A stretch of DNA of 64,000 nucleotides from Oscillospiraceae bacterium (GTDB lineage Bacteria; Bacillota; Clostridia; Oscillospirales; Oscillospiraceae). Below are positions 25,126-34,003 of the stretch, one piece after another. The translations under genes were made by a program, and so were the position numbers. A model generated the notes under the pieces. It was not told where the DNA came from. It saw only the letters and a program-made list of their open reading frames with translations, and searched no databases. Location of the stretch: assembly GCA_910574635.1 (NCBI GenBank), contig CAJTCG010000006.1, positions 124,001-188,000 of the forward strand. The letters are read 5' to 3'. How positions within the stretch are numbered: the stretch's first letter is position 1; the number at the start of each line of letters is the position of its first letter.

Positions 25126-26287
25126 AGGGGATGCCCTTCACCACCCAGGCGTCGGGCAGGTAGCGGCCCTGTGGCATGGCGCTGCTGTTTTTCGTGATGC
25201 TCCGCCCGTTGTAGGTCATGGAGGAGCTGGACCCGCCGTCCATGTTCATGGCGGTCCAGCAGCCGTAGCGCAGCAGGATGTCCGCGCACTCCGACACGGT
25301 GGTCCCCAGGCTGTGGCCCACGCGGCGGCCGTCGATGACCAGCAGGAGCGCGGCCTTGTCCGCCGTCTGGCCGATGACCGTCCGGGGCTGGATGCCCATG
25401 CCGAAGGAGCCGTCGATGTTCTTCTCCCCGTTCAGCACGATGATGGGATAGAACTGCACCGCGTCCCGCATCTCGTCCAGGTCCAGGCCCCGGCCCGCCC
25501 GAAAGTTGTCGTCATAATCAAACCCGGCGGTTTGGTAGCGGCCCTTGAGGGCCTGGCCGGAGTACTCGCCGCCGGAGAGGACGAAGCCCATGGGCACGTT
25601 GCCCCGGCCCTTGCCCTCCGGGTCGTAGAAGCCGCTGGCGTTGACGCCCAGCACGGCGCCATAGGCGTCGCAGAGCTCCGTCACCGTCTGCCCCCGGCCG
25701 GAGAGGGTATTCTTCGCCAGGATAACCTGAGAACTGTCCTTGGCGATGGCCAGCTTGCCCTGATACCCCTCGCCGGAGACGGTGAGAATGAGGATTTTGT
25801 TCGGCACGTCGATGGCCCAGACCTTGTCCCCGGCGGTGGTGCGGACCCCTTCCAGCTTTTCCTTCTCCAGGACGGGCAGGTCCTCCCAGGTGATGGACTC
25901 CGGCAGGGTGGACAGGTCCACCTCCGGGAACAGGGCGGCAAAGTCCGCGATGGCCTGCTCCTCCAGGGTCCGGGCGGACTCTGAGGGGGGCGGCGCTTCC
26001 GTCCCCTGGGCGATGTCGCTGGCCTCAATGAGGTTGTCCTGGAAGCGGGCCTCCACGTCCTTCATGGCCTCTTCAATGGCGGAGTCCGGCAGGAAGGCCG
26101 TGGCCAGCCACTGGTGGGTCATGGTGCCCATAGCCGTCTCAATGTACAGCGTCCGCCACTTGGCGATAAACGGGATGCCGGAGAAGGCGAACAGCAGATA
26201 TAACGCCGCCAGCAGAACGACCGCGGCGGCTGCGACGGCGGCGATCCGCCGTCCGCGCTTAGAGGGGGAACGGGTTTCTTCGTTCAT
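25106..26287 (-). CDS. Membrane-anchored phosphodiester glycosidase (NAGPA-like) protein
   Basis: A 393-residue protein with a Lys/Arg-rich N-terminus and one membrane segment at about 16-35, so the bulk lies outside. The C-terminal 220 residues are a NAGPA/phosphodiester glycosidase domain: GVNASGFYDPEGKG, GIQPRTVIGQT, LLLVIDGRRVGHSLGTTVSECADIL and NMDGGSSSSM near the C-terminus. In related proteins this domain removes N-acetylglucosamine linked by a phosphodiester, in bacteria probably in cell-wall polymers. GGAGG supports the ATG at 26287. Its stop overlaps the converging radical SAM gene. Confidence 0.88.
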   Translation of the reverse strand: MNEETRSPSKRGRRIAAVAAAAVVLLAALYLLFAFSGIPFIAKWRTLYIETAMGTMTHQWLATAFLPDSAIEEAMKDVEARFQDNLIEASDIAQGTEAPPPSESARTLEEQAIADFAALFPEVDLSTLPESITWEDLPVLEKEKLEGVRTTAGDKVWAIDVPNKILILTVSGEGYQGKLAIAKDSSQVILAKNTLSGRGQTVTELCDAYGAVLGVNASGFYDPEGKGRGNVPMGFVLSGGEYSGQALKGRYQTAGFDYDDNFRAGRGLDLDEMRDAVQFYPIIVLNGEKNIDGSFGMGIQPRTVIGQTADKAALLLVIDGRRVGHSLGTTVSECADILLRYGCWTAMNMDGGSSSSMTYNGRSITKNSSAMPQGRYLPDAWVVKGIPFIDVLD

Positions 26288-26499
26288 AAACAGGGCCTCC
26301 GCCAGGAAAATCACGCGCTTTTATCTGGTAAGTATATCAGCCGGACAAGGCTGTTGTCAAGGCGGCGGAAAAGAGCGCGCCCCGGCGCGGAAGCCTTCCC
26401 GGTATCCTTTCGGGCCGTGAAAGTTCCGGCCGGTTGGCCGTCTTGGCGGGCCTGGTTTTAGTGGAACGGGGCCCCTCGGCGTCCAGTACAAAATTGGAC

Positions 26500-26528
26500 T
26501 TGAATTTTTTGGGATTTTCGGCTATAAT
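26500..26528 (+). promoter_or_regulatory. Promoter of the KamA-like gene
   Basis: TTGAAT (26500-26505), 17-base spacer and consensus TATAAT (26523-26528). It lies about 230 bases before the start codon, leaving a long leader. Confidence 0.7.
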
Positions 26529-26683
26529 AATGAAAACAGCATTTGCGGCGTATTGTTTTCCGACGCCCCGGCGGCGGGCCGCGTAAATTTGGGAGGACCA
26601 TTCGGCAGTTATATGAACACCGTTTAAAGCGTCTTATCTGATTTGATTTATCTTATTTGAAAAGATCTGAACAACGTTTATGT

Positions 26684-26727
26684 AAAGCGCAGGAGCCGGA
26701 CGGTCAGGGCCGGATCTGCGCTTTTTT
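26684..26727 (+). promoter_or_regulatory. Possible attenuator hairpin before the KamA-like gene
   Basis: AAAGCGCAG (26684-26692) pairs with CTGCGCTTT (26716-26724). CCGG elements inside can extend the stem, and a T6 run starts at 26722. This terminator-shaped hairpin stands in the 5' leader, after the promoter and 30 bases before the start codon, so it may control read-through. The leader did not match a lysine riboswitch by eye. Confidence 0.5.
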
Positions 26728-26758
26728 CCGTATTTTTTTAGAAAGGTGGTGGCAGCTG

Positions 26759-27868
26759 ATGAGCTGGCAGAACGAATTGAGGAACGGATACCGGACGGCG
26801 GAGGAGTTGGCGCCCATCCTGGGATGGACGCCGGAGGAAACCGCCCGCTACGCCGCGGTGATCGAGCGGTATCCCATGCTGATCCCACCCTATTACCTGT
26901 CCCTGGTGGACCCCAAGGACCCGGAGGACCCCATCGGCCGGATGTGCGTCCCCTCCCTGGCGGAGCTGGACGCCGGAGGCGAAACGGACACCAGCGGCGA
27001 GGCGGACAACACCATGGTGGAGGGCCTCCAGCACAAATACACCCAGACGGCCCTGCTCCTCTCCACCAACCAGTGCGCCATGTACTGCCGCCACTGCTTC
27101 CGCAAGCGGATGGTGGGCCTCACCGACGCGGAGCTGAACAAGCGGGTGGACGAGGCCGTGGCCTATGTCTCGGAGCACAAGGAGATCAACAACATCCTGG
27201 TTTCCGGCGGGGACGCCTTTATGAACCCCAACCACATCCTGGAGCGCTACCTCCGGGAGCTTACCGCCATCGAGCACCTGGACCTGATCCGCTTCGGCTC
27301 CCGGATGCCGGTGACCTTGCCGGAGCGCATTTACGGGGATCCGGAGTTTTTGGATCTGTTCGAGGCGTACGGGAAGAAAAAAACCCTGGTCCTGGTGACC
27401 CACTTTAACCACCCCCGGGAGCTGACGGCTGAAGCGGCCCGGGCCCTCCGGGCCATGATTGGGCGGGGCGTGCCGGTGCGGAACCAGACGGTGCTGATGC
27501 GGGGCGTCAACGACGACGGGGAAACCCTGGGGAAGCTCCTCTCCGGCCTGGTCCGGCTGGGAGTCATGCCCTACTACATCTTCCAGTGCCGCCCGGTCAC
27601 CGGGGTCAAGGGCCGCTTCCAGGTCCCCCTCGCCGAGGGAATCCGGATCGTGGACGACGCCAAGTCCCGGCAGAACGGCCTGGGCAAGGCGGTGCGCTAC
27701 GCCATGAGCCACCCCCGGGGCAAGATCGAGATTGTCTGCGCGCTTCCCGGCGGGGAGACCCTCTTCAAGTTCCACCAGAACAAGGACCCGGAGGACCGCT
27801 CCCGGGCTTTCACCGTCCGGCTGTCCCCCACGGACACCTGGCTGGACGGGGAGCTCCGGGGCATGTGA
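26759..27868 (+). CDS. KamA-family radical SAM protein (lysine 2,3-aminomutase-like)
   Basis: A 369-residue protein with the KamA/EpmB cluster motif CAMYCRHCFRKRMVG (CX3CX2C), SGGDAFMNPNHIL and PVRNQTVLMRGVNDD. It is shorter than lysine 2,3-aminomutase (about 416) and nearer to EpmB in size. In KamA the PLP lysine sits in a PGGGGK motif; here the region reads LPGGETLFKFHQN, so the lysine is either K-shifted or absent. Start at ATG 26759 with AAAGGTGGTGG upstream. It is an aminomutase-like enzyme of uncertain substrate and stands alone between a terminator-like leader hairpin and a downstream terminator. Confidence 0.82.
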   Translation: MSWQNELRNGYRTAEELAPILGWTPEETARYAAVIERYPMLIPPYYLSLVDPKDPEDPIGRMCVPSLAELDAGGETDTSGEADNTMVEGLQHKYTQTALLLSTNQCAMYCRHCFRKRMVGLTDAELNKRVDEAVAYVSEHKEINNILVSGGDAFMNPNHILERYLRELTAIEHLDLIRFGSRMPVTLPERIYGDPEFLDLFEAYGKKKTLVLVTHFNHPRELTAEAARALRAMIGRGVPVRNQTVLMRGVNDDGETLGKLLSGLVRLGVMPYYIFQCRPVTGVKGRFQVPLAEGIRIVDDAKSRQNGLGKAVRYAMSHPRGKIEIVCALPGGETLFKFHQNKDPEDRSRAFTVRLSPTDTWLDGELRGM

Positions 27869-27892
27869 GAAACTGGGGGAGAAAACAGGCAT

Positions 27893-27916
27893 GCGGCGGG
27901 CCGAAGGGCCCGCCGC
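27893..27916. terminator. Terminator after the KamA-like gene
   Basis: GCGGCGGGCC and GGCCCGCCGC form a 10-bp stem with a GAAG loop followed by GTTTT. It lies between convergent genes. Confidence 0.75.
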
Positions 27917-27926
27917 GTTTTGCCGC

Positions 27927-28802
27927 TCAGAGATCGGGGGACGGGGAGGACTCCGGCAGGGCCGGGGGCGTCCACTCCCGGAAGCACTTGGCGGTCCGCC
28001 AGAGGTAGACCATCCGCATGACGGCGCAGTAGATGGCCAGGACCAGGGCGGCCAGCCCTACGATTACGGCGATAAAGGGACCCATGAACAAGGAGAGGAA
28101 AAACAGGAGCAGCGCCCCCATGGAAAACAGGAGGAGCTTCCACAGCTTCCGCCAGTTGGCGGCCAGCTCCATGTCCAGGGGCTCCACGGCCTGGGCGTGG
28201 GTGTGGAACTCCACGTAATCCCCATAGAAGCTCACGATGAGGGAGGGAACGCCCAGCAGGAAAAGCAGGCCGGACCCCTCGGGGATGACCAGCAGGAACA
28301 GGTCCATGAGCGTGACCACCAGCAGGCAGAGGGCGGCGGTGCGGTAGCCCCTTAGCACCGGCGTCAGCTTCCACAAAAACAGGACGTAGGCCAAGCCGCA
28401 GAGGAATCTCAGCACCGTTCCCGCGGCCTCGGCGGCGGGAAACGCCTGGGCCACAAGATCCACCGTCAGCAGAGCCGCCAGATTCGACGGAACCACCAGC
28501 CAGAACATCAGCCAGGTCCATTTCCCCATCAGCGGGGCGATCTCCGCCAGGCGGCGATATTTGGCCGCCTCGCTGTCCCGGCGCTGGAGCTCCTGCCGGG
28601 GAACGCCGTCCCGCTGGGCCTGGCGGGGGCAGCCGGAAACGTACGTGCAGGTCTCACACCGCTCATGCCCCTTTTCCCGGCAGCAGGCGGCGATGCCGCA
28701 GGGGCCGGAGAAGGGCCGCCCCATGTCCTCCTGGCAGCCGGCACAGTTCAGATGATCCTTCCATCCGCAGGACTCGCAGCTTTTTCCACAGATGCCTTCC
28801 AC
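27927..28802 (-). CDS. Membrane protein with N-terminal cysteine-rich domain
   Basis: A 291-residue protein that I do not recognise beyond its layout. Residues 1-65 contain 13 cysteines in the pattern CGKSCESCGWKDHLNCAGC, then PCGIAACC and CETCTYVSGCP, resembling a metal-binding DUF3795-type domain. After a charged stretch come about six membrane helices (roughly 90-275). The start is GTG with AGGAGGG about 8 bases upstream. It is monocistronic between a terminator and the MATE gene's downstream side. A metal-sensing or redox role is possible but not shown. Confidence 0.7.
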   Translation of the reverse strand: MEGICGKSCESCGWKDHLNCAGCQEDMGRPFSGPCGIAACCREKGHERCETCTYVSGCPRQAQRDGVPRQELQRRDSEAAKYRRLAEIAPLMGKWTWLMFWLVVPSNLAALLTVDLVAQAFPAAEAAGTVLRFLCGLAYVLFLWKLTPVLRGYRTAALCLLVVTLMDLFLLVIPEGSGLLFLLGVPSLIVSFYGDYVEFHTHAQAVEPLDMELAANWRKLWKLLLFSMGALLLFFLSLFMGPFIAVIVGLAALVLAIYCAVMRMVYLWRTAKCFREWTPPALPESSPSPDL

Positions 28803-28937
28803 GTTGCGCCCTCCTTTTTTGGCCCGGTAACGGCCTTTTATTGATCTCTATTTTAGCACAGAAAGATGCAGGATTCGCAACAGAAGAATTACATTTTATG
28901 ACAAAAAGTTACACCCTTCCAACGCGGCGCGAACGGC

Positions 28938-30272
28938 TCAGTAGCCGTAGCGCTTTTGGTGCCTTGCCAGCAGCGCCGCCGACATGAGCAGACCCAGCAG
29001 CTCCGCCGCCGGGGTGGCCAGCCAGACCCCGGTTACCCCCAGCAGCAGGGGCAGAAGCTGGACGCAGGCCACGGTGAACAGGAAGGACCGGGAGAAGGCC
29101 AGAACGGCGGAAACCACGCCGTTGGACAGGGCGGTGAACATGCTGCTGGCGAAGACATTCAGCCCCAGGAAGAGCAGGGCGATGGAGCACAGGCGGTTCC
29201 CCGTCACCGCCAGGGCGTAGACCGGGCTGTCCGGCCGGGTGAAGACGCCCACCAGCGCCGGGGTGGCCAGGGCGGAGACGGCGGCGCAGAGGGCGGAGGC
29301 CCCCAGGATGAACCGCACGCTGAAGCGCACCAGCTTTTTCAGCTTCTCGTGGTTCCCCTCCCCGTGGTAGTAGCTGATCATGGGCGCCGCGCCGTAGGAG
29401 TAGCCGATAAACAGGGCGCTGACAAACATCAATACGTACATGATGATGGTGATGGCGGCCACGCCGTCCTCTCCGATGTATTTCAGCATGGCCAGGTTGA
29501 ACAGCAACGTGGTGATGCCGGAAACCAGGGAGGTGGCCAGCTCGGAAAGGCCGTTGGCGGAGGCGTGGAACAGCACGCCTCCCCGAAAGACCGGCTTCTG
29601 GAAGTGGAGCAGGCTGTCCCGTTTACGGAAGACCAAAAGGCCCGCCGCCGCGGTGAGGGAGTACCCCAGCCCCGTGGCGGCGGCGGCCCCCCGGATGCCC
29701 AGGCCCGCCATGGCGATGAGCACATAGTCCAGGACGATGTTGCTCACGCCCCCCGCCACGGTGCAGATGAGGGACAGCCGTGACCGATCCGCGGCGATGA
29801 GGTAGAGGGAGAAGTTGTACATCAGCAAAATGGGGATGGTGAAGAGCAGATAGTCGCTGAGGTAGGCATGGCAGTATCCGAAGACCTCCGGCGACAGGCC
29901 CATGGACCCCAGCAGGACGTCCATCAGGCCGTAGCCCAGGGCCATCATGACGGCCCCCACCACGGCGTTGGTCAAAATCAGCAGGGTGAAGTCCTGCCGG
30001 GCCTCCTCTTCCCGGCCCTCCCCCATCTTTTTCATTACCACGGCGCTGCCGCCGGTGGCCAGCATCCCGGACACCGCCGTGATGAGCCCGATGGCCGGGG
30101 CCGTGAGGTTGATGGCCGACAGGGCGGCGGTGCCGATGAGGTTGGAGACGAACAGGCCGTCCACCATGGTGTAGAACGTGTTGAACACCGTCATGACAAT
30201 GGTGGGAAAAACAAAGCGCAGGATGTTCCGTCCCGTCACCGGGAGGTGGTAAGAATCCAGACTGGCTTTCAC
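28938..30272 (-). CDS. MATE-family multidrug/sodium efflux transporter
   Basis: A 444-residue transporter with about 12 membrane segments in two halves. N-terminal half: NILRFVFPTIVMTVFNTFYTMVDGLFVSN, a standard MATE opening. Second half contains FIGYSYGAAPMISYYHGEGN. The start is GTG at 30272 with GAGGGGAG upstream; upstream in-frame codons are inside the acylase gene. It lies 14 bases after the penicillin-V-acylase-like gene and is surely co-transcribed with it from the MerR-type promoter. Export of a toxic amide, bile acid or antibiotic product is a fair inference. Confidence 0.92.
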   Translation of the reverse strand: MKASLDSYHLPVTGRNILRFVFPTIVMTVFNTFYTMVDGLFVSNLIGTAALSAINLTAPAIGLITAVSGMLATGGSAVVMKKMGEGREEEARQDFTLLILTNAVVGAVMMALGYGLMDVLLGSMGLSPEVFGYCHAYLSDYLLFTIPILLMYNFSLYLIAADRSRLSLICTVAGGVSNIVLDYVLIAMAGLGIRGAAAATGLGYSLTAAAGLLVFRKRDSLLHFQKPVFRGGVLFHASANGLSELATSLVSGITTLLFNLAMLKYIGEDGVAAITIIMYVLMFVSALFIGYSYGAAPMISYYHGEGNHEKLKKLVRFSVRFILGASALCAAVSALATPALVGVFTRPDSPVYALAVTGNRLCSIALLFLGLNVFASSMFTALSNGVVSAVLAFSRSFLFTVACVQLLPLLLGVTGVWLATPAAELLGLLMSAALLARHQKRYGY

Positions 30273-30286
30273 AGCGCTCCCCTCCC

Positions 30287-31288
30287 TCAATTCCGGTAGT
30301 CCACGTCCTGGCGGTCCCCCAGGCCGAAATACCGGATCTCGTTCCCCTCCGCCAGCGGCCGGACGGCGGAGATCCGCCGGTTCCAGGCGGGGGCGAAGTA
30401 GTAGACGCCGCTCTCCGCGCACATCACGCTGGTGCACAGGGTCTGTTCATACACGTCGTAGTCCGGATCGGCCTTGGCCAGTCCCTCGGGGATATCCACC
30501 GGGGCAAAGGCCCGGAACATCCGGGACACGCCGTCCAGCTCGTCCCTCCCCCGGACGGAGAACTCCTTCATGAAGGCCGTCCGCACAAAGCGGGCGGGAG
30601 AGGAGTAGCCCCCCGGCAGGCCGAAGCCGCCCCCCAGCCGCTCCCCAAACTCCCGGACCTCGCGGCCCGCAATGGTCCGGGGCGCCTTGGGCAGGTTCGT
30701 GACTCCCGCGTAATTCCGCAGATTGGTTTCATGCCACGGGTAGTCCGGGCTGTTGGTCAGCACCCCGGCGGTCCGCCGGTAGACGGACAGGCCTCCTTGA
30801 TCGGGCTCCAGGATGAGGGCTTCGCCGGTCCTGCCGCTTAGGATATAGTGGGCGGGCAGGGGCTTTCCCTGGATGGGCTCGTCCACCAGGGTAAGGCCGT
30901 CCAGGGCCTCCACTGCCTCTTCCAAAGAGCCGCACCGGCTGAGGAGCCAGGCCAGGAGGCGGCCGGGATGGACCGCCGTCTTCCCCGGCCCGGCGGCTTC
31001 CTCATAGGCCGCGTACTCCGGGTAGTGGAGCAGGGCCCCCATAAGCCCGGCGGCGTTCACGCCGTCCACCAAAATGGGCTCTCCAAAGCCCAGCACCGCC
31101 ATGCCGGTATACCCGTAGCGTCCCCGGGGGTCCTCCCGCCCCGCCCGGAGCCCGGGGGAGCAGGGAATTCCGGCGGGGACGGCGAGAACGCGGTTCGCCT
31201 TCAGGTCCCCGAACTGGTCATAGGTCCGGCCCAGAAGGTGGCGTCCGTCCGCCGTCTCCCAGGAAAAGCTGCTGCATCCAAAATTCAT
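30287..31288 (-). CDS. Penicillin V acylase/bile salt hydrolase-family Ntn hydrolase
   Basis: A 333-residue choloylglycine hydrolase (CGH) family protein. The N-terminus is MNFGCSSFSWETADGRHLLG, and the Cys is the expected nucleophile exposed after removal of a short pre-peptide, as in the Bacillus sphaericus penicillin V acylase (MLGCSS). Other family parts: DGVNAAGLMGALLHYPEYA, LSGRTGEALILEPDQGG, VLTNSPDYPWHETNLRNY (the catalytic Asn/Asp region) and SSPARFVRTAF. I chose the second ATG (31288), 7 bases from GGAGG; the first is only 4 bases away. It should cut an amide bond in penicillin V, a conjugated bile acid or an acyl-homoserine lactone. It is the first gene of an operon with a MATE exporter, under a MerR-type promoter. 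Confidence 0.9.
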   Translation of the reverse strand: MNFGCSSFSWETADGRHLLGRTYDQFGDLKANRVLAVPAGIPCSPGLRAGREDPRGRYGYTGMAVLGFGEPILVDGVNAAGLMGALLHYPEYAAYEEAAGPGKTAVHPGRLLAWLLSRCGSLEEAVEALDGLTLVDEPIQGKPLPAHYILSGRTGEALILEPDQGGLSVYRRTAGVLTNSPDYPWHETNLRNYAGVTNLPKAPRTIAGREVREFGERLGGGFGLPGGYSSPARFVRTAFMKEFSVRGRDELDGVSRMFRAFAPVDIPEGLAKADPDYDVYEQTLCTSVMCAESGVYYFAPAWNRRISAVRPLAEGNEIRYFGLGDRQDVDYRN

Positions 31289-31356
31289 CATGATACCTCC
31301 ATGTTCCTTTCGCCTTAGTCTGCCGTTCAGGCTTGTAAAAATTCCTTGTGTGAGGT

Positions 31357-31387
31357 ATCATAAACCGTGTGGCCGCCACACAGTCAA
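31357..31387 (-). promoter_or_regulatory. MerR-type promoter of the acylase/MATE operon
   Basis: Minus strand TTGACT (31382-31387) and TATGAT (31357-31362) are 19 bases apart, too long for ordinary sigma-A use but standard for MerR-family activation. The spacer carries a perfect dyad, GTGTGGCCGCCACAC (31367-31381, 7-bp arms). The MerR-family gene starts at 31420 in the opposite direction. Confidence 0.85.
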
Positions 31388-31419
31388 GAGGGGATTTGCC
31401 ATTTGGGGAGGAATATTTT

Positions 31420-32277
31420 ATGGAGCGGAAAACGGGCCGTCTGACCTCCGGGGACTTTGCCGCCCTGTGCGGCACAACCAAGGAGACCCTGCGGCACTAC
31501 AAGGACCTGGGTCTGCTGCTCCCGGCCCACCGGGGGGAAAACGGGTATTTCTACTATGACGCGGAACAGTTCTATGACTACTACGCCATCGCCATCTTCC
31601 GCCAGACGGGCACGCCCCTGGAGGACATCCGCCGCTGCCTCCGGGGGCAGGACGCCGCCGGAACCCTGGAGCGCCTCCGGGAACAGCGGGTGCGGCTGGA
31701 GGCGGAGCGGCGGAAGCTGGAGCAGATGGAATTCGTTCTCTCCGGCATGATCGGGGGCCTGGAGCTGGGGGCGGAGCCGGATCTGGTCCCCCGGACGGCC
31801 CGGTTCGAGGCGGAGCATCTGCTGGCCCTCCCGGCGGAGGAGCTGGAGGGCCTGATGGACCCCGGCGCGGAAGAGGATGCCATGCTGATGACCGTGCTGG
31901 AGCGCTGCCGGACCCTCTGCCGGGAGTACGGCCTGCGGACGGACTACCGGCTGGGGGCCATCCACCGCCCCGGGGAACCGGCGGGGCCGGGCACCGTCAG
32001 CCATCTCACCATGCGCCTGGCGGAGCGAACGGACTGCCCCTATTATTGGGAAAAGCCCGCCGGGACCTACCTCCTTCTCTGCTGCCGGGGCCGCTGGGAC
32101 CTCACCCAGGGCTACGCCGCCCTGGCGCGGCACATCGCGGAGAAGGAACTGAGAACGTCGGGGCGCGTCTATGCCTGCGACCTGGCGGGCTTTATCCTGA
32201 ACGGGGTGGAATCCAACGCGGCCACCGTGCTGTCCGTCCGGCTGGCGGAAAAACCAAAAAGGGCCGCGCCGTTATAG
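31420..32277 (+). CDS. MerR-family transcriptional activator with large effector domain
   Basis: A 285-residue regulator. The N-terminal MerR winged helix is at about 5-75 (LTSGDFAALCGTTKETLRHYKDLGLL, then FYDYYAIAIFRQTGTPLEDIRR). A dimerising coiled coil follows at about 80-120 (QRVRLEAERRKLEQMEFVL). The C-terminal domain of about 150 residues looks like a GyrI/BmrR-type ligand-binding domain. GGGAGG lies 8 bases before the ATG. It faces the acylase/MATE operon across the promoter with a 19-bp spacer and dyad, so it almost certainly activates that operon in response to a hydrophobic ligand. Confidence 0.9.
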   Translation: MERKTGRLTSGDFAALCGTTKETLRHYKDLGLLLPAHRGENGYFYYDAEQFYDYYAIAIFRQTGTPLEDIRRCLRGQDAAGTLERLREQRVRLEAERRKLEQMEFVLSGMIGGLELGAEPDLVPRTARFEAEHLLALPAEELEGLMDPGAEEDAMLMTVLERCRTLCREYGLRTDYRLGAIHRPGEPAGPGTVSHLTMRLAERTDCPYYWEKPAGTYLLLCCRGRWDLTQGYAALARHIAEKELRTSGRVYACDLAGFILNGVESNAATVLSVRLAEKPKRAAPL

Positions 32278-32292
32278 CGGCGCGGCCCTTTT
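32257..32292. terminator. Bidirectional terminator
   Basis: AAAAGGGCCGCGCCG and its complement form a 15-bp stem with a TTATAG loop that includes the MerR gene's stop codon. T6 on the right and A5 on the left serve both converging genes. Confidence 0.9.
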
Positions 32293-32293
32293 T

Positions 32294-33652
32294 TCAATTC
32301 CGCAGGCTGTGCAGCGGGGCGGGAATCCGTCCGCCCCGTGCGATAAAGGCGGCGGAGGACTCCCGGTGGACCGGCATTACCGGAGCGCTGCCCAGCAGCC
32401 CGCCCATCTCAATGGTACCCCCCACGTCCTTCCCCGGGGCGGGGAGGATGCGAACGGCGGTGGTTTTGTTGTTCACCATGCCAATCGCCGCCTCGTCGGC
32501 GATGATCGCCGCGATGGTTTCCGCCGGGGTGTCCCCGGGAATGGCGATCATGTCCAGCCCCACGGAGCAGACGCAGGTCATGGCCTCCAGCTTGTCGATG
32601 CACAGCGTCCCGGAGCGGGCGGCGGCAATCATGCCCTCGTCCTCGCTGACGGGGATGAAGGCCCCGGAGAGGCCCCCCACGCTGGAGGAGGCCATGACGC
32701 CGCCCTTTTTCACCGCGTCGTTCAGCATGGCCAGGGCCGCCGTGGTGCCGTGGGTGCCGCAGACCTCCAGGCCCAGCTCCTCCAGAATCCGGGCCACGCT
32801 GTCCCCGACGGCGGGGGTGGGGGCCAGGCTCAAATCCACGATTCCAAACGGCGTGTCCAGCCGCCGGCTGGCCTCCTGGGCCACCAGCTGGCCCATGCGG
32901 GTCACCCGGAAGGCGGTCTTCTTGATGGTCTCCGCCACAACGTCCAGGGGCTTATCCCTAACGGCCTGGAGGGCGTGGCAGACAACGCCGGGCCCGGAGA
33001 CGCCCACGTTGATGACCTTCTCCGCCTCTCCGGCGCCGTGGAAGGCCCCGGCCATGAAGGGGTTGTCCTCCACGGCGTTGCAGAACACCACCAGCTTGGC
33101 GCAGCCCAGGCCGTCCCGGTCCGCCGTGCGGTCCGCGGTCTCCTTGACAATTCGGCCCATGAGAGCCACGGCGTCCATGTTGACGCCCGCCCGGGTGGAG
33201 CCCACGTTGACGGAGGAGCAGACCAGCTCCGTCCGGGCCAGAGCCTCGGGGATGGAGCGGATGAGGCGCTCGTCCGCCTGGGTCATCCCCTTCTGGACCA
33301 GGGCGGAGTAGCCCCCGATGAAGTTCACGCCGCAGCTCTGGGCCGCCTTATCCAGGGCCAGGGCGAAGGGCACATAGTCCTCCGTCTCGCTGGCCCCGGC
33401 CACCAGGGCCATGGGGGTGACGGAGATGCGCTTGTTCACAATGGGGATGCCGAACTCGTCCTCAATGTCCTGGCCGGTTTTCACCAGCCGTTCGGCGCAG
33501 CGGCAGATCTTCTCATAGACCTTCTCACAGGCCCGCTTGGGGTCCGGGTCGCAGCAGGAGAGCAGGGAGATGCCCATGGTGATGGTGCGGATATCCAGGT
33601 GCTGCTGGTCGATCATCTCAATGGTGGAGAGAATTTCCTTCTGATTCAGCAT
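32294..33652 (-). CDS. UPF0210 (PFL-like) family protein
   Basis: A 452-residue protein of the conserved UPF0210/DUF711 family, with [70 protein letters not shown] and [12 protein letters not shown]. The fold is related to pyruvate formate-lyase-like proteins, but the radical Gly loop is not evident. It follows the small UPF0237 ACT protein by 12 bases; this two-gene pair is widely conserved in Firmicutes and its function is unknown. Here it ends the lysC region. Confidence 0.92.
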   Translation of the reverse strand: MLNQKEILSTIEMIDQQHLDIRTITMGISLLSCCDPDPKRACEKVYEKICRCAERLVKTGQDIEDEFGIPIVNKRISVTPMALVAGASETEDYVPFALALDKAAQSCGVNFIGGYSALVQKGMTQADERLIRSIPEALARTELVCSSVNVGSTRAGVNMDAVALMGRIVKETADRTADRDGLGCAKLVVFCNAVEDNPFMAGAFHGAGEAEKVINVGVSGPGVVCHALQAVRDKPLDVVAETIKKTAFRVTRMGQLVAQEASRRLDTPFGIVDLSLAPTPAVGDSVARILEELGLEVCGTHGTTAALAMLNDAVKKGGVMASSSVGGLSGAFIPVSEDEGMIAAARSGTLCIDKLEAMTCVCSVGLDMIAIPGDTPAETIAAIIADEAAIGMVNNKTTAVRILPAPGKDVGGTIEMGGLLGSAPVMPVHRESSAAFIARGGRIPAPLHSLRN

Positions 33653-33664
33653 GGGGTTCCCTCC

Positions 33665-33934
33665 TTAAATGCTGTGCATGGCATTGAAAATTTCCTCCCG
33701 CTGGATGCGGATGGAGAGGCCCAGCTCCGCCCCCAGGTCGTTCAGGCCCTTCCCCAGCTCGCCGAAGCTGGCGGTGGACTGGCTGACGTCCACGGCCATG
33801 ACCATGGTAAAGGCCCCCTGGAGAATGGTCTGGGAGATGTCCAGAATGTTGACGTTATAGTTTGCCAGGCGGTTGCAGACGGCGGCGATGATGCCCACCC
33901 GGTCCTGCCCCAGGACGGTGACAATGGCGTTCAT
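33665..33934 (-). CDS. UPF0237 ACT-domain protein
   Basis: An 89-residue stand-alone ACT domain (VTVLGQDRVGIIAAVCNRLANYNVNILDISQ). ACT domains bind amino acids and regulate partner proteins. It is paired with the UPF0210 gene downstream and follows aspartate kinase after 69 bases, all on the minus strand. A regulatory role in the aspartate-family pathway is an inference from place. Confidence 0.9.
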   Translation of the reverse strand: MNAIVTVLGQDRVGIIAAVCNRLANYNVNILDISQTILQGAFTMVMAVDVSQSTASFGELGKGLNDLGAELGLSIRIQREEIFNAMHSI

Positions 33935-34003
33935 GGTTGCTCCTCCTTTATTTTAAAAACAGCCTCCGGCGAGGGGAAACAGATTCCCCCCGCCGGACGC
34001 GAA

